DNA from: Lachnospiraceae bacterium UBA935
GTDB taxonomy: Bacteria > Bacillota > Clostridia > Lachnospirales > Lachnospiraceae
DNA length: 19,356 nt
Assembly (NCBI GenBank): GCA_002293525.1
Contig: DBDJ01000004.1
Location: forward strand, 1 to 19,356
Direction: 5' to 3'
Under the pieces are notes generated by a model. The model was not told where the DNA came from. It saw only the letters and a program-made list of their open reading frames with translations, and did no database searches. The stretch's first letter is position 1, and each line of letters opens with the position of its first letter. Of this stretch, positions 7,110 through 14,614 are shown one piece after another. The position numbers and the translations under genes are program-made.

Positions 7110-7152
7110 CAGTCGCTAACCTCACTAAACCAATTCATTATAATCTTATCTA

Positions 7153-7181
7153 ATAATAACAATTGTCATGAGTTCAAGCAA
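7153..7181 (-). promoter_or_regulatory. Possible separate promoter for the regulator-kinase pair
   Basis: In the 126-bp gap after the permease gene, the minus strand reads TTGCTT (7176-7181), a 17-bp spacer and TATTAT (7153-7158). A near-palindrome, TAACAATTGTCA (7157-7168), overlaps it. The match is moderate. It would allow the regulator to be made without the transporter. Confidence 0.4.
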
Positions 7182-7235
7182 TATTTTTGTATAATTATTC
7201 TCTTGTTCCTCAAATTAGGAAGCAAATAAATCACA

Positions 7236-9878
7236 TCAAATTTCTTCCCGCAGCCGCTCTATCATCGAATGCTTCTCCATGACCGACAGACTGATCATCG
7301 GCAATAGCACGCCTAAGGCGGCAAATACCGGAACCAAAGCCATCAACGGCGCCACCGTAAAACGATAGCGGAAGAACCAGATCATGCTTTCTAAAGCCGT
7401 ACGGAGCAAGGGACCCGTCGCCACAAAAAGAAGCAGGGACAGCAGCACTGCTCCTAAGGTATGATAGAGACCTTCCCAGATCAGCAAGGCCTTGGCCTGA
7501 CTGCTGGTCATGCCGATGGCCTGCAGCATGGCTAGTTCCCGGCGGCGGCTGATGATACTGGTAATCGTGGCATTCAGGAAGTTTAAGACACCTACCAGGC
7601 CGATGATAAAGCACAGCACCCCGCCCATGATCAGGAACATATTTCGGAAGGAGGAAAAGCTCGCAGCGTATGTTTCCTTGCTCTCATAATCATACTGCGG
7701 CTGCCGGTTTTCGGTAAAGTCTTGCAGGAAGGCTTCCATCTGGCCATTGGCTTCATCGGCAGTGTCGTAGGCATAGTACAGGATATCAGAGGTGCCGGTG
7801 TCCTGGATAAAAGTCTGGGCGTTAAGCACGAATTCATCGGTTCCGTAAAAGCGATAGCTTAACTGGGACGGAACGGTCACCAGGGCGACAACCTCGTATT
7901 CCAGCTCCTGATATTTCTTGGCACGAGACCAAAAGTAGCCGTTTTCTGGAATATCGTCAAGGACCTCTCCGGTATCCGGATCAAGATACTCCAATTCATC
8001 AGCGCGTCGCAGCGTGACCCGGTCGCCCACCTTGGCCCAGTGGCTATCTAGCTGCGGAACGTCATAATCATCCGTTAAGTAAACGGCGGCAATGCTGCGG
8101 CTGCCGGCTTCATATAACTTGGTAAGATCCCCTTCTACGACATTCAGTTTGTCAAGTACATAATCTTCCATGCCGAAAAGCCGGACATTGTCTACGATCC
8201 AGTTATCTTTTCGTTCACTGTTATCGATCATGCTGTCAATGTCTTCAGGAGTTGACCACCGGCCGTTCATTTTACGAAAATGTTCTTCCGTAAGATATTC
8301 CTCCATGTAGACGGTTTGACCGTAGGTCCGGCCGCCTTCCAGGATCCCGCTTTGCTGCCCCAGCGTAGCTATGATTTCTTCGCTTAGTGCCATGTCTTTG
8401 CCCCACAGGTTCCCGCCCACCTGGAAATATCCGGCATCGGCCAGAATGAAATCAGAAACCACAAACTTAGCCAGATATCGGTCCATGTCAAAGCCGACCG
8501 TAAAGGTATAGGTCAGATTGAGAAGCACTGCCGCCAAAGAGAGCGACAGCATGGTAATCACCGTTTTCTTGCGGCTCCTTCCCAGGTTGGCCAAGGCCAT
8601 ACGTGAGAGCAAGGCCCCCTTCTTCCCTTTACGGAGGGTCTTTTTGCCGCCGGTAACTTCGTTATAACGTACTGCCTCCAGCGGTGAGGTTTTGGCCGCT
8701 ATTTTGCCCGGCCGGCGGCAGGAAATCAATACCGTCAGCAGGGAAAACAGGGCCGCTCCGACAAAAATCAGCGGATTTACCGACACAGCTTCCGGTACGA
8801 AACCATTAAAATTGGACAGAATCACCGGGGTCAGCCATATCCCGATCACATAACCAGGCAGCAGCCCGACCGGAATGCCAAGGAGTGATAAAGATAGCGC
8901 TTGCAGGCGAATCATCCGTTTCAATTGCCGTCCGGTTACGCCGATGGTTTTTAACAGGCCATAATAGCGGATGTCGTTCGCAACGGAGATCTGAAACACA
9001 TTGTAGATGATGAGATAACCGGTAAACAGGATGACCAACAGCAGTGCTGCGATTGCAAGGACAAGGGAAGGATCAAGGCTGTTGGTCAGCTGTGCGCCGG
9101 TATAAGCCCAGTTTACGCCAGTACTGATATAGGTATCGTCATCCCTGATCTCATTCTGATAACCATGATTGGCCAGAATCGTGAGGATATCCCGTTCAAT
9201 ATGAGCGGAACTGTCTAGTATGATGTCCAAGGTCCAGAGTCCGGTCATGCCGTCATGTCCTTGTGTGTCCAGATCGTCGAATATTTGCCGGGCGCGGCTT
9301 TCGGGTAGCAGGACATGGCTGGCGATAATCGCACTGTCATAGTCCCACCAGCCGGAGAGGGTAAAGGTTTCCGTGGTTTCCTGCCCGTCCACGTCGAACG
9401 TCATGGTGAACGCGGCACCGATTTCTGGTTCGACGCCCAAGAGCGAAAGAACCCGCAGATCTGTGGCGGCTTCCTGGGTTCCTTCGGCAGGCAGCCGACC
9501 CTCGGATGGCTCAGCATACATCCATTTGGCCCCATTGTCGTTACAATAACTGACTTCGACCTGCGTTTTATTAAAAGGCATCTTCAGTGGCATGCCGACT
9601 ATTAGTCGTAGCCCGTATTCCTGAATCAGCGGATCGGTTTTCAGCTCATCCCTCTGCGCTGCCGTAAGATATTTAAAACCACCGTGGGAATATCCGCCGA
9701 CCATCCGGAAATTATTTTCTTGGGCAGCATGATTCATGGATATCACAATGGTAAAAAGCGTAGTGAACAGCAGGGTTGTCAGCGCGATGGCCAGGATGGC
9801 GATAATATTACGGCTTCTTGAAGCAAGCATGCTTTTGAGGCTCAGTCGGCGGATACAGCGGCGGTTGGTAACGTTCAT
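7236..9878 (-). CDS. FtsX-type ABC transporter permease
   Basis: This 880-residue membrane protein contains two FtsX-like permease units. One membrane helix (about 23-46) precedes an extracellular domain of about 210 residues. Three helices follow ('LVLAIAALLLVILFTGYL', 'LLGIPVGLLPGYVIGIWL', 'LIFVGAALFSLLTVLI'). After a basic cytoplasmic loop comes a fifth helix, a second extracellular domain of about 270 residues, and three C-terminal helices. Proteins of this kind do not form a classical channel but transmit ATPase motion to the outer face. Known relatives export peptides or lipids or confer antimicrobial resistance. It overlaps the ATPase gene by 4 bp (ATGA), so the two are one transporter. 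With no membrane sensor in the kinase, the permease may itself sense the signal; that is inference. Confidence 0.92.
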   Translation of the reverse strand: MNVTNRRCIRRLSLKSMLASRSRNIIAILAIALTTLLFTTLFTIVISMNHAAQENNFRMVGGYSHGGFKYLTAAQRDELKTDPLIQEYGLRLIVGMPLKMPFNKTQVEVSYCNDNGAKWMYAEPSEGRLPAEGTQEAATDLRVLSLLGVEPEIGAAFTMTFDVDGQETTETFTLSGWWDYDSAIIASHVLLPESRARQIFDDLDTQGHDGMTGLWTLDIILDSSAHIERDILTILANHGYQNEIRDDDTYISTGVNWAYTGAQLTNSLDPSLVLAIAALLLVILFTGYLIIYNVFQISVANDIRYYGLLKTIGVTGRQLKRMIRLQALSLSLLGIPVGLLPGYVIGIWLTPVILSNFNGFVPEAVSVNPLIFVGAALFSLLTVLISCRRPGKIAAKTSPLEAVRYNEVTGGKKTLRKGKKGALLSRMALANLGRSRKKTVITMLSLSLAAVLLNLTYTFTVGFDMDRYLAKFVVSDFILADAGYFQVGGNLWGKDMALSEEIIATLGQQSGILEGGRTYGQTVYMEEYLTEEHFRKMNGRWSTPEDIDSMIDNSERKDNWIVDNVRLFGMEDYVLDKLNVVEGDLTKLYEAGSRSIAAVYLTDDYDVPQLDSHWAKVGDRVTLRRADELEYLDPDTGEVLDDIPENGYFWSRAKKYQELEYEVVALVTVPSQLSYRFYGTDEFVLNAQTFIQDTGTSDILYYAYDTADEANGQMEAFLQDFTENRQPQYDYESKETYAASFSSFRNMFLIMGGVLCFIIGLVGVLNFLNATITSIISRRRELAMLQAIGMTSSQAKALLIWEGLYHTLGAVLLSLLLFVATGPLLRTALESMIWFFRYRFTVAPLMALVPVFAALGVLLPMISLSVMEKHSMIERLREEI

Positions 9879-10555
9879 CCGACACCGCCTTGTCCGGCGA
9901 CGATATGCCCGTCCTCAATCCGGACAGAACGGTCGGCCATTTGCGCGATTTCGGGGTTGTGGGTTATCAGGACAATCGTCTGGCCGAACCGCTCGCCGCT
10001 TATTTTCAGCAGGCCCATGACATCCATGCTGGTTTTGCTGTCGAGGTTGCCGGTGGGTTCGTCGGCGAGGACGATCGCCGGCTTGCTGGCCAGAGCGCGG
10101 GCGATGGCCACCCGCTGCTGCTGGCCGCCGGAAAGCTGGTTCGGCATATTCAGCCGTTTTTCGGTCAGGCCGAGAACCTCGATAACCTGCTCAACATAGG
10201 CCAGATCCGGCTTGTTACCGTCAAGCTCGATGGGCAGCAGGATGTTTTCTTCCACATTCAGGACGGGGACGAGGTTATAGCTTTGAAACACGAAGCCGAT
10301 GTTGCGGCGGCGGAAGATCGTCAGTTCATCGTCCTTCATAGTATAAATGGCTTTGCCGTTGATTTCCACGCTTCCCGAGGTGGGTCGGTCAAGACCGCCC
10401 AGCAGATGAAGCAGGGTTGACTTCCCGCTTCCCGAACTGCCTACGATCGAAACAAACTCGCCGGACTCAACGGAAAAATCAATGCCGTCGATGGCTTTGA
10501 CAACCGTACTGGTCTGGTAATGTTTTTTCAGGTCATTGGTTTTCAGAACACTCAT
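9875..10555 (-). CDS. ABC transporter ATP-binding protein (MacB/LolD/Bce type)
   Basis: This 226-residue ATPase powers the FtsX-type permease encoded next to it. Walker A is 'GSSGSGKST' at residues 39-47. The signature 'LSGGQQQRVAIARAL', Walker B 'IVLADEPTGNLD' and switch histidine 'LITHNPE' are all intact. The 'DEPTGNLDS' form is typical of the MacB/LolD/BceA group. The start is secure: AAGGAGG (10563-10569) lies 7 bases upstream of the ATG. It is the first gene of the operon and is preceded by a hairpin leader and regulator-type repeats. The ATP-binding side acts at the inner face of the membrane. Confidence 0.95.
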   Translation of the reverse strand: MSVLKTNDLKKHYQTSTVVKAIDGIDFSVESGEFVSIVGSSGSGKSTLLHLLGGLDRPTSGSVEINGKAIYTMKDDELTIFRRRNIGFVFQSYNLVPVLNVEENILLPIELDGNKPDLAYVEQVIEVLGLTEKRLNMPNQLSGGQQQRVAIARALASKPAIVLADEPTGNLDSKTSMDVMGLLKISGERFGQTIVLITHNPEIAQMADRSVRIEDGHIVAGQGGVG

Positions 10556-10624
10556 AGCATAGCCTCCTTAATTGATATTCTCTTTAAAATGAATAAGAGT
10601 TGAATTGCGATTAGCACAATATAA

Positions 10625-10652
10625 TAACGCAGCGGAATCTCCAGCTGCGTTA
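10625..10652 (-). promoter_or_regulatory. Strong leader hairpin before the ABC operon
   Basis: TAACGCAGC (10625-10633) and GCTGCGTTA (10644-10652) form a perfect 9-bp stem around a 10-base loop that can add a GGA/TCC pairing. On the minus strand it lies just downstream of the predicted -10 box and is followed by TTATTATATTG. It could be an attenuator, an mRNA-stabilising 5' stem or, as DNA, a palindromic protein site. The broken T-run makes it a poor classical terminator. Confidence 0.6.
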
Positions 10653-10660
10653 AGTATACC
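10653..10660 (-). promoter_or_regulatory. Predicted extended -10 promoter of the ABC operon
   Basis: On the minus strand, TATACT (10653-10658) is preceded by TG plus one base, giving an extended -10. The expected -35 position reads AGATAT, a poor match, and is instead occupied by the ATCTTTC repeats. This fits an activator-dependent promoter. Confidence 0.5.
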
Positions 10661-10666
10661 ACACTG

Positions 10667-10695
10667 ATCTTTCGGATATCTTTCATACATCTTTC
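10667..10695. promoter_or_regulatory. Three 11-bp-phased direct repeats, probable response-regulator site
   Basis: ATCTTTC occurs identically at 10667-10673, 10678-10684 and 10689-10695, with an exact 11-bp period. Three identical heptamers at one helical turn are the form of site bound head-to-tail by OmpR/PhoB-family regulators. They overlap the -35 region of the ABC operon promoter. A reversed copy, TTGAAAG, follows at 10700-10706. Confidence 0.75.
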
Positions 10696-10762
10696 ACTTT
10701 TGAAAGAACAATTGCAACGAAACAAACTGGCTTAAATTCAATCGTTCGTTAACCTTCTTTTT

Positions 10763-10986
10763 GTGTATGCTCTTTTCGGACATGAATGTATTTTGCGTAT
10801 CCATAAAGCTGATATTATTCCGGTTGAAGTGAAAAGCGGAGTCCGGACAAGATCAAGAAGCTTATCTATGTTTATAGAAAAATATAAGCCTTCTTATTCC
10901 ATCCGCATCTCCGCTAATTTCGGATATGAAAATATATTAAGTCAGTGCCGCTGTATGCTGTTTTTGTATTTGATTTTCCTATCTAG
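10763..10986 (+). pseudogene. Frameshifted 3' remnant of a DUF4143 / AAA ATPase gene
   Basis: The plus-strand frame reads 'IIPVEVKSGVRTRSRSL', then 'MFIEKYKPSYSIRISANFGY'. That is the C-terminal PD-(D/E)XK-like (EVKSG) region of the DUF4143-containing ATP-binding proteins. After 'NFGYEN' the original frame becomes nonsense, while the next frame continues 'KYIKSVPLYAVFVF' and stops at 10984-10986. 'KS(V/I)PLYAVF' is the usual end of this family. So one frameshift is present, and the N-terminal AAA ATPase, some 300 or more residues, is absent. The first 15 or so codons of the open frame do not resemble the family. The end overlaps the convergent chemotaxis gene by 4 bp. It is a decayed accessory gene. 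Confidence 0.8.
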
Positions 10987-13115
10987 GCAAACAGTTTAAA
11001 TCTGCTGACCAGTCCTGTCAGTTCATCGGCGGTCTGCTGGGTTTTGTTCATGTTCTCCGCGACAACGGAGGCGTTATTGGATATGTCCGCGGTCTGTTCA
11101 GCAACGATCGAGGTGGCGTAAGCGCCTTCCTGGGCGGTGGTGGAGACTTCGCCGATCGCTTTCAGAAGGGTGTGGATGGAAGCCAGGAGCTCTTCTGAAG
11201 TGGCGTTCAGGTCGCTGGTCATGTCGGCAATATAGATCGCATCATTTTTATAGGAATCTGCGGCCTTCAGCATGTCCTGATAGTCGCTCTGAACATTGTC
11301 GGCGACAAAATTCAACAGGTTTGTGGAACTGCTGGCCAGTGCGTTTACTGCGTTCATCACGATTTTGGTGATGGCTTGGATCTGGGTAACCGTGTTTTTG
11401 GAGTTGTCGGCCAAGGAACTGATTTCATTGGCAACCACGGCAAACCCTTTTCCCGCTGCTCCGGCCCGGGCGGCTTCGATGGAAGCGTTGAGGGCCAGCA
11501 AGTTGGTCTGGCTGGTAATGCTCAGAATCGCATCGGCAAGGACGTTTATTTCATCCACGGCCTTAGAGTCATGCAAGGCTTTTTCCAGTGATGCTTTGAT
11601 TTCACGGAACATCTGGTTGGACTGTTCGATAGAGGCACTGACATTTTTATCCAGTTCCTGGGCCCGGACATGGATTTCAGCTGACCGGCCGGCTCCTTCT
11701 TCCGACTTACCGGATACTACGCCGACGGCATGTTCGATTTCATCAACGGTGGTCTTCATATTTTCCGCCGAAGTACCGGAATCATCCATGCTGGCACTCA
11801 GTTCTTCCGTGGCGGAAGAGGTCGCAATAAGGCGGTCGTTGAGCACGTCGATTGTATCTTTGGATATGGAGACCTGATCTAACAGGGAATTGGAGGCATT
11901 ATTGATGCCCCGGACGGTAGCCGACAGGCTGTCCTGCATCCGTTGGATGTCGTTGGACAGATCACCGATCTCGTCTTTACGGCGCCGGAACTGGTCGGGG
12001 ACAGAGACAGATAAGTCGCCGTCAGCAATTTTGTTGGCCGTTTTGCACATGGCCTTGATGGGCCGGGATATATTGCCGGAGAGAACCGCTATAATGATGG
12101 CAGATGCCAATAGGCCGATACCGCCGACGATAGAGATGATCATAATCATGCGGTTGGTGGAGCGCATGACTTCGGCTTCGGGAACCTCGGTGGCATATAC
12201 CCAATAGCCGCCGCTGTTGCCCAAGGGGACATTAGTAAATGCTTTATAGGCTTCTGCATTCAAGACAGCGGAATAACTCTTATTCACATAGGTTGAGCCG
12301 GTCTGCAGCGAGGCTTTGATCGCTTCGGCATCGGCACTTTCCGTATAGTCTGAGTCGATAGTGTTGATCAGTTCCTTATTGATATGGGCGATGGTAATGC
12401 CCTGATCGGTAAACAACCGTCCGTAACCGTTGTCATACAGCTTGACTTCATCATTGATCGCATTAATATAATCCATGGTATAATCGACGCCGATGACCCC
12501 GACCGCTTTCCCTGACCGGTTAGCAATCGGGTAGGCAACCGATATGATATTGATGATCTGGTCGCCGACAGCATAATCATAGGGAGGGGTCACATGGGGT
12601 TTTCCGGTTTCAAGGGCAACGAGATAATAATCGCCGGCACCGGCAACGTCATAATCGACCAGGACATCTCTTTTCGTGCCTTCCCCGGTATTATAATAGT
12701 AGGAAACAAACCTTCCGGTTTCGTCATGGTTCATGCCGCCGGCATATTTGCTGTCCATGCTGTCCAGCTGGTTTGGCTCAAAGCAGGCCCAGGCCGCCAG
12801 GATGCCGGTCATCTCATTGGAAACGGCTTTTTGCAGCATGTCATCCAGATAAACACGGCGGCTGTCCGTTTGGATGCTTTCATAGCGTTCGGCAGCTAAC
12901 CGCAGGCCAAGCACCAGGTTATCGGCTTTGTCAAACATCGACGACATCTGGTTGGCGTAGTTTTCGGCGGTACTCTTGGTCAGATCTTCCGCCATGCTAT
13001 CAGCGAGGGAAGTGGTCTGTAGGATGGTAAGTACAAGGAACGTGCCTAGAACGACAAAAAAAGTTGTCATGAGGGAAATCAACATTTTGGGGCCGATTCG
13101 TTTAATTTGACGCAT
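10983..13115 (-). CDS. Methyl-accepting chemotaxis protein with a dCache-type sensor domain
   Basis: This transmembrane chemoreceptor of about 710 residues has one helix at about 11-33, a large extracellular double-Cache-like domain at about 35-320 (with 'VIGVDYTMDYI' near its end) and a second helix at about 322-345. A HAMP linker ('RPIKAMCKTANKIADGDLSV') and a long coiled-coil signalling domain follow. The kinase-control tip reads 'SQTNLLALNASIEAARAG' near residues 535-552, the conserved site that contacts CheA and CheW. The amino-acid-binding Cache motif is only partly recognisable, so the ligand is unknown. The ATG at 13115 is preferred: AGGA lies just upstream, whereas a TTG at 13139 would add eight polar residues. 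No chemotaxis genes are adjacent. Confidence 0.92.
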   Translation of the reverse strand: MRQIKRIGPKMLISLMTTFFVVLGTFLVLTILQTTSLADSMAEDLTKSTAENYANQMSSMFDKADNLVLGLRLAAERYESIQTDSRRVYLDDMLQKAVSNEMTGILAAWACFEPNQLDSMDSKYAGGMNHDETGRFVSYYYNTGEGTKRDVLVDYDVAGAGDYYLVALETGKPHVTPPYDYAVGDQIINIISVAYPIANRSGKAVGVIGVDYTMDYINAINDEVKLYDNGYGRLFTDQGITIAHINKELINTIDSDYTESADAEAIKASLQTGSTYVNKSYSAVLNAEAYKAFTNVPLGNSGGYWVYATEVPEAEVMRSTNRMIMIISIVGGIGLLASAIIIAVLSGNISRPIKAMCKTANKIADGDLSVSVPDQFRRRKDEIGDLSNDIQRMQDSLSATVRGINNASNSLLDQVSISKDTIDVLNDRLIATSSATEELSASMDDSGTSAENMKTTVDEIEHAVGVVSGKSEEGAGRSAEIHVRAQELDKNVSASIEQSNQMFREIKASLEKALHDSKAVDEINVLADAILSITSQTNLLALNASIEAARAGAAGKGFAVVANEISSLADNSKNTVTQIQAITKIVMNAVNALASSSTNLLNFVADNVQSDYQDMLKAADSYKNDAIYIADMTSDLNATSEELLASIHTLLKAIGEVSTTAQEGAYATSIVAEQTADISNNASVVAENMNKTQQTADELTGLVSRFKLFA

Positions 13116-13167
13116 ATTTTCCTGTGCTCCGATCTTCAATCCGGTATTTTATACAAATCCCAATACA

Positions 13168-13197
13168 ATTCTACATCAAATCAGGAAAATTTGTCAA
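13168..13197 (-). promoter_or_regulatory. Predicted sigma-A promoter of the chemoreceptor gene
   Basis: On the minus strand, TTGACA (13192-13197), an 18-bp spacer and TAGAAT (13168-13173) lie about 55 bp before the chosen start codon. The AT-rich, sigma-A-like form differs from the sigma-D promoters of many chemoreceptor genes. Confidence 0.55.
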
Positions 13198-13232
13198 TAA
13201 AATAATAATTTAACATGATGTATCCCAAGGGC

Positions 13233-13475
13233 CTATAAGAAATATTCAATGGTTTTTTCCGGTGTTTTCCGGGTATGGTCATTAAACAGCAGCACCGCCG
13301 CGCGGCCTTCGTCCAGCCCCATCGTATAGGCTCCTTTAGCGGTTTGGTTGAGGATTTCAAACGCTACCCCCGCAACATCGTCCGCGCCCAGGATCGTCAT
13401 GCCGCCCGATGTAATCCGGCCGTCTTCTTGTTCCTGCTTAGAAATTCGGGGGAGACAGTGGCCTGTAAGTACCAC
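13233..13475 (-). CDS. Unrecognised small reading frame downstream of cysK
   Basis: This is an 80-codon minus-strand frame between cysK and the chemoreceptor gene. Codon choice is GC-rich at third positions like its neighbours. The translation looks protein-like ('GGMTILGADDVAGVAFEIL', 'YTMGLDEGRAAVLLFND') and the end at 'TIEYFL' is clean. I do not recognise the family. The only upstream start is a GTG at 13475 inside a perfect hairpin, and there is no ribosome binding site before it or before the internal ATG. It may be the 3' fragment of a longer lost gene, or a small gene read through from cysK. Residues before 'EDGRITSG' are the least convincing. Confidence 0.4.
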   Translation of the reverse strand: MVLTGHCLPRISKQEQEDGRITSGGMTILGADDVAGVAFEILNQTAKGAYTMGLDEGRAAVLLFNDHTRKTPEKTIEYFL

Positions 13476-13482
13476 TGTCTCC
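13451..13482. terminator. Perfect hairpin after cysK, possible terminator
   Basis: GGAGACAGTGG (13451-13461) pairs exactly with CCACTGTCTCC (13472-13482) around a 10-base loop. It lies 33 bp past the cysK stop. Neither strand has a clear U-run after the stem, so it is at best an atypical terminator or an mRNA 3'-end stabiliser. Confidence 0.45.
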
Positions 13483-13515
13483 TTGGGATAAGAGTATTTA
13501 TGATCCAGCCGTTCC

Positions 13516-14451
13516 TTAGTTTTTGCTGAACAGCGGGGTGCTGAGATAACGCTCGCCGGTGTCGGGTAAAATCACGACGACATTTTTGCCGGCAAATTCG
13601 GGGCGCTTGGCAATCTCAGTAGCAGCAGTCAAGGCCGCACCTGACGAGATACCCACAAGCAGTCCTTCGGCAGCGGCAACCCGGCGTGAGGTTTCAAAGG
13701 CATCTTCATTGGCAACGGTGATGATTTCGTCCACCACGCTCTTGTCAAATATCTTCGGCACGAATCCGGCACCAATGCCCTGGATCTTATGCGGCCCCGA
13801 GCTGCCGCCGGAAAGGACGGGAGAAGCGGCCGGCTCGACGGCAAAGATCTTGACGCCCGGTACTTTTTCCTTCAGGATCTGGCCGACACCCGTAACTGTG
13901 CCGCCGGTGCCGACACCCGCTACAAAGGCGGCGATTTCGCCCTCGGTGTCAGCGAGGATTTCCTGCGCTGTCGTTTCGCGGTGTATCTTGGGATTGGCAG
14001 GGTTTTCAAACTGCTGGGGAATAAAGGCGTCGGGACTGTCGGCCGCCAGTTCCTGTGCTTTGGCGATGGCGCCCTTCATCCCTTCGGAACCGGGAGTAAG
14101 CACGATCTCGGCACCCAATGCCGCAACCAGCTGACGGCGTTCTACACTCATCGTTTCAGGCATGGTAAGGATCAGCCGGTAGCCTTTGGCAGCCGCGACG
14201 AAAGCCAGTCCGATGCCAGTGTTGCCGCTGGTAGGCTCGATAATAACAGTGCCTTCCTTTATCAGTCCTTTTTGTTCGGCGTCAGTTATCATGGCGTAAG
14301 CGATTCTGTCCTTGACGCTGCCGAGCGGGTTGAAATACTCCAGTTTAGCGATCAGGTTCGCCGAAACTCCGGCTGAGCTTCCGTATTGATTCAGCTGCAG
14401 CAGCGGCGTGCGTCCGATCAGGTCGGTAAGGTTCTGATGAATATTTGACAT
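13516..14451 (-). CDS. cysK: Cysteine synthase (O-acetylserine sulfhydrylase)
   Basis: This 311-residue, pyridoxal-phosphate-dependent enzyme makes cysteine from O-acetylserine and sulfide in the cytoplasm. The PLP lysine lies in 'GSVKDRIAYAMI' (about residue 46). The substrate loop is 'PTSGNTGIGLAFVAAAKGY', the phosphate-binding loop 'GTGGTVTGVGQILKE', and the late serine motif 'GISSGAAL'. Length and motif order match CysK. The start is secure: AGGAGG (14459-14464) is 7 bases upstream. No cysE is adjacent, so O-acetylserine must come from elsewhere. The promoter carries a palindromic operator whose half-sites resemble those at the Rrf2 gene of this window, which suggests cysteine- or sulfur-dependent repression. 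Confidence 0.96.
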   Translation of the reverse strand: MSNIHQNLTDLIGRTPLLQLNQYGSSAGVSANLIAKLEYFNPLGSVKDRIAYAMITDAEQKGLIKEGTVIIEPTSGNTGIGLAFVAAAKGYRLILTMPETMSVERRQLVAALGAEIVLTPGSEGMKGAIAKAQELAADSPDAFIPQQFENPANPKIHRETTAQEILADTEGEIAAFVAGVGTGGTVTGVGQILKEKVPGVKIFAVEPAASPVLSGGSSGPHKIQGIGAGFVPKIFDKSVVDEIITVANEDAFETSRRVAAAEGLLVGISSGAALTAATEIAKRPEFAGKNVVVILPDTGERYLSTPLFSKN

Positions 14452-14487
14452 GGTGATTCCTCCTCTTCGTTCTTCCCTATAATGTAT

Positions 14488-14512
14488 AATACATATAGAC
14501 TTAATATGTATT
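14488..14512. promoter_or_regulatory. Palindromic operator over the cysK transcription start
   Basis: AATACATAT (14488-14496) and ATATGTATT (14504-14512) are exact inverted copies separated by 7 bp. They lie directly downstream of the -10 box and cover the expected start site, so a bound protein would repress. A second, overlapping palindrome, ATGTATAATACAT, ends in the same sequence. An Rrf2/CymR-type repressor is the likely ligand. Confidence 0.65.
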
Positions 14513-14514
14513 TA

Positions 14515-14542
14515 ATTATAACTGAGTATTGTATTTTGTCAA
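14515..14542 (-). promoter_or_regulatory. Sigma-A promoter of cysK
   Basis: On the minus strand, TTGACA (14537-14542), a 16-bp spacer and TATAAT (14515-14520) match both consensus hexamers, with a spacer one base short of optimal. No T-box or other riboswitch-like leader fits in the roughly 60 bases before cysK. Confidence 0.8.
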
Positions 14543-14614
14543 GAGGTTTTAGAAAGAATTATTTTCGTTCACTCCCCAATGTCTTTAATTAAGTTTATTG
14601 AAAAGAGAGGGGAG

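Noticed and set aside
7206..7221. TTCCT/AGGAA hairpin as a terminator between the permease and the regulator genes
   Set aside because: The stem is 5 bp of mostly A-T pairs with no U-run, too weak to call.
9890..10420. 176-codon plus-strand open frame over the ABC ATPase gene
   Set aside because: It is the mirror of the Walker and signature motifs on the other strand and has no independent support.
13116..13139. Upstream TTG start for the chemoreceptor gene
   Set aside because: The ATG at 13115 has its own AGGA and places the basic residues directly before the first helix.
13789..14376. 195-codon plus-strand open frame over cysK
   Set aside because: cysK is unambiguous on the minus strand, and this frame is its shadow.
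14452..14514. T-box or SAM riboswitch before cysK
   Set aside because: The leader is only about 60 bases and shows no T-box or S-box elements; a protein operator fits better.
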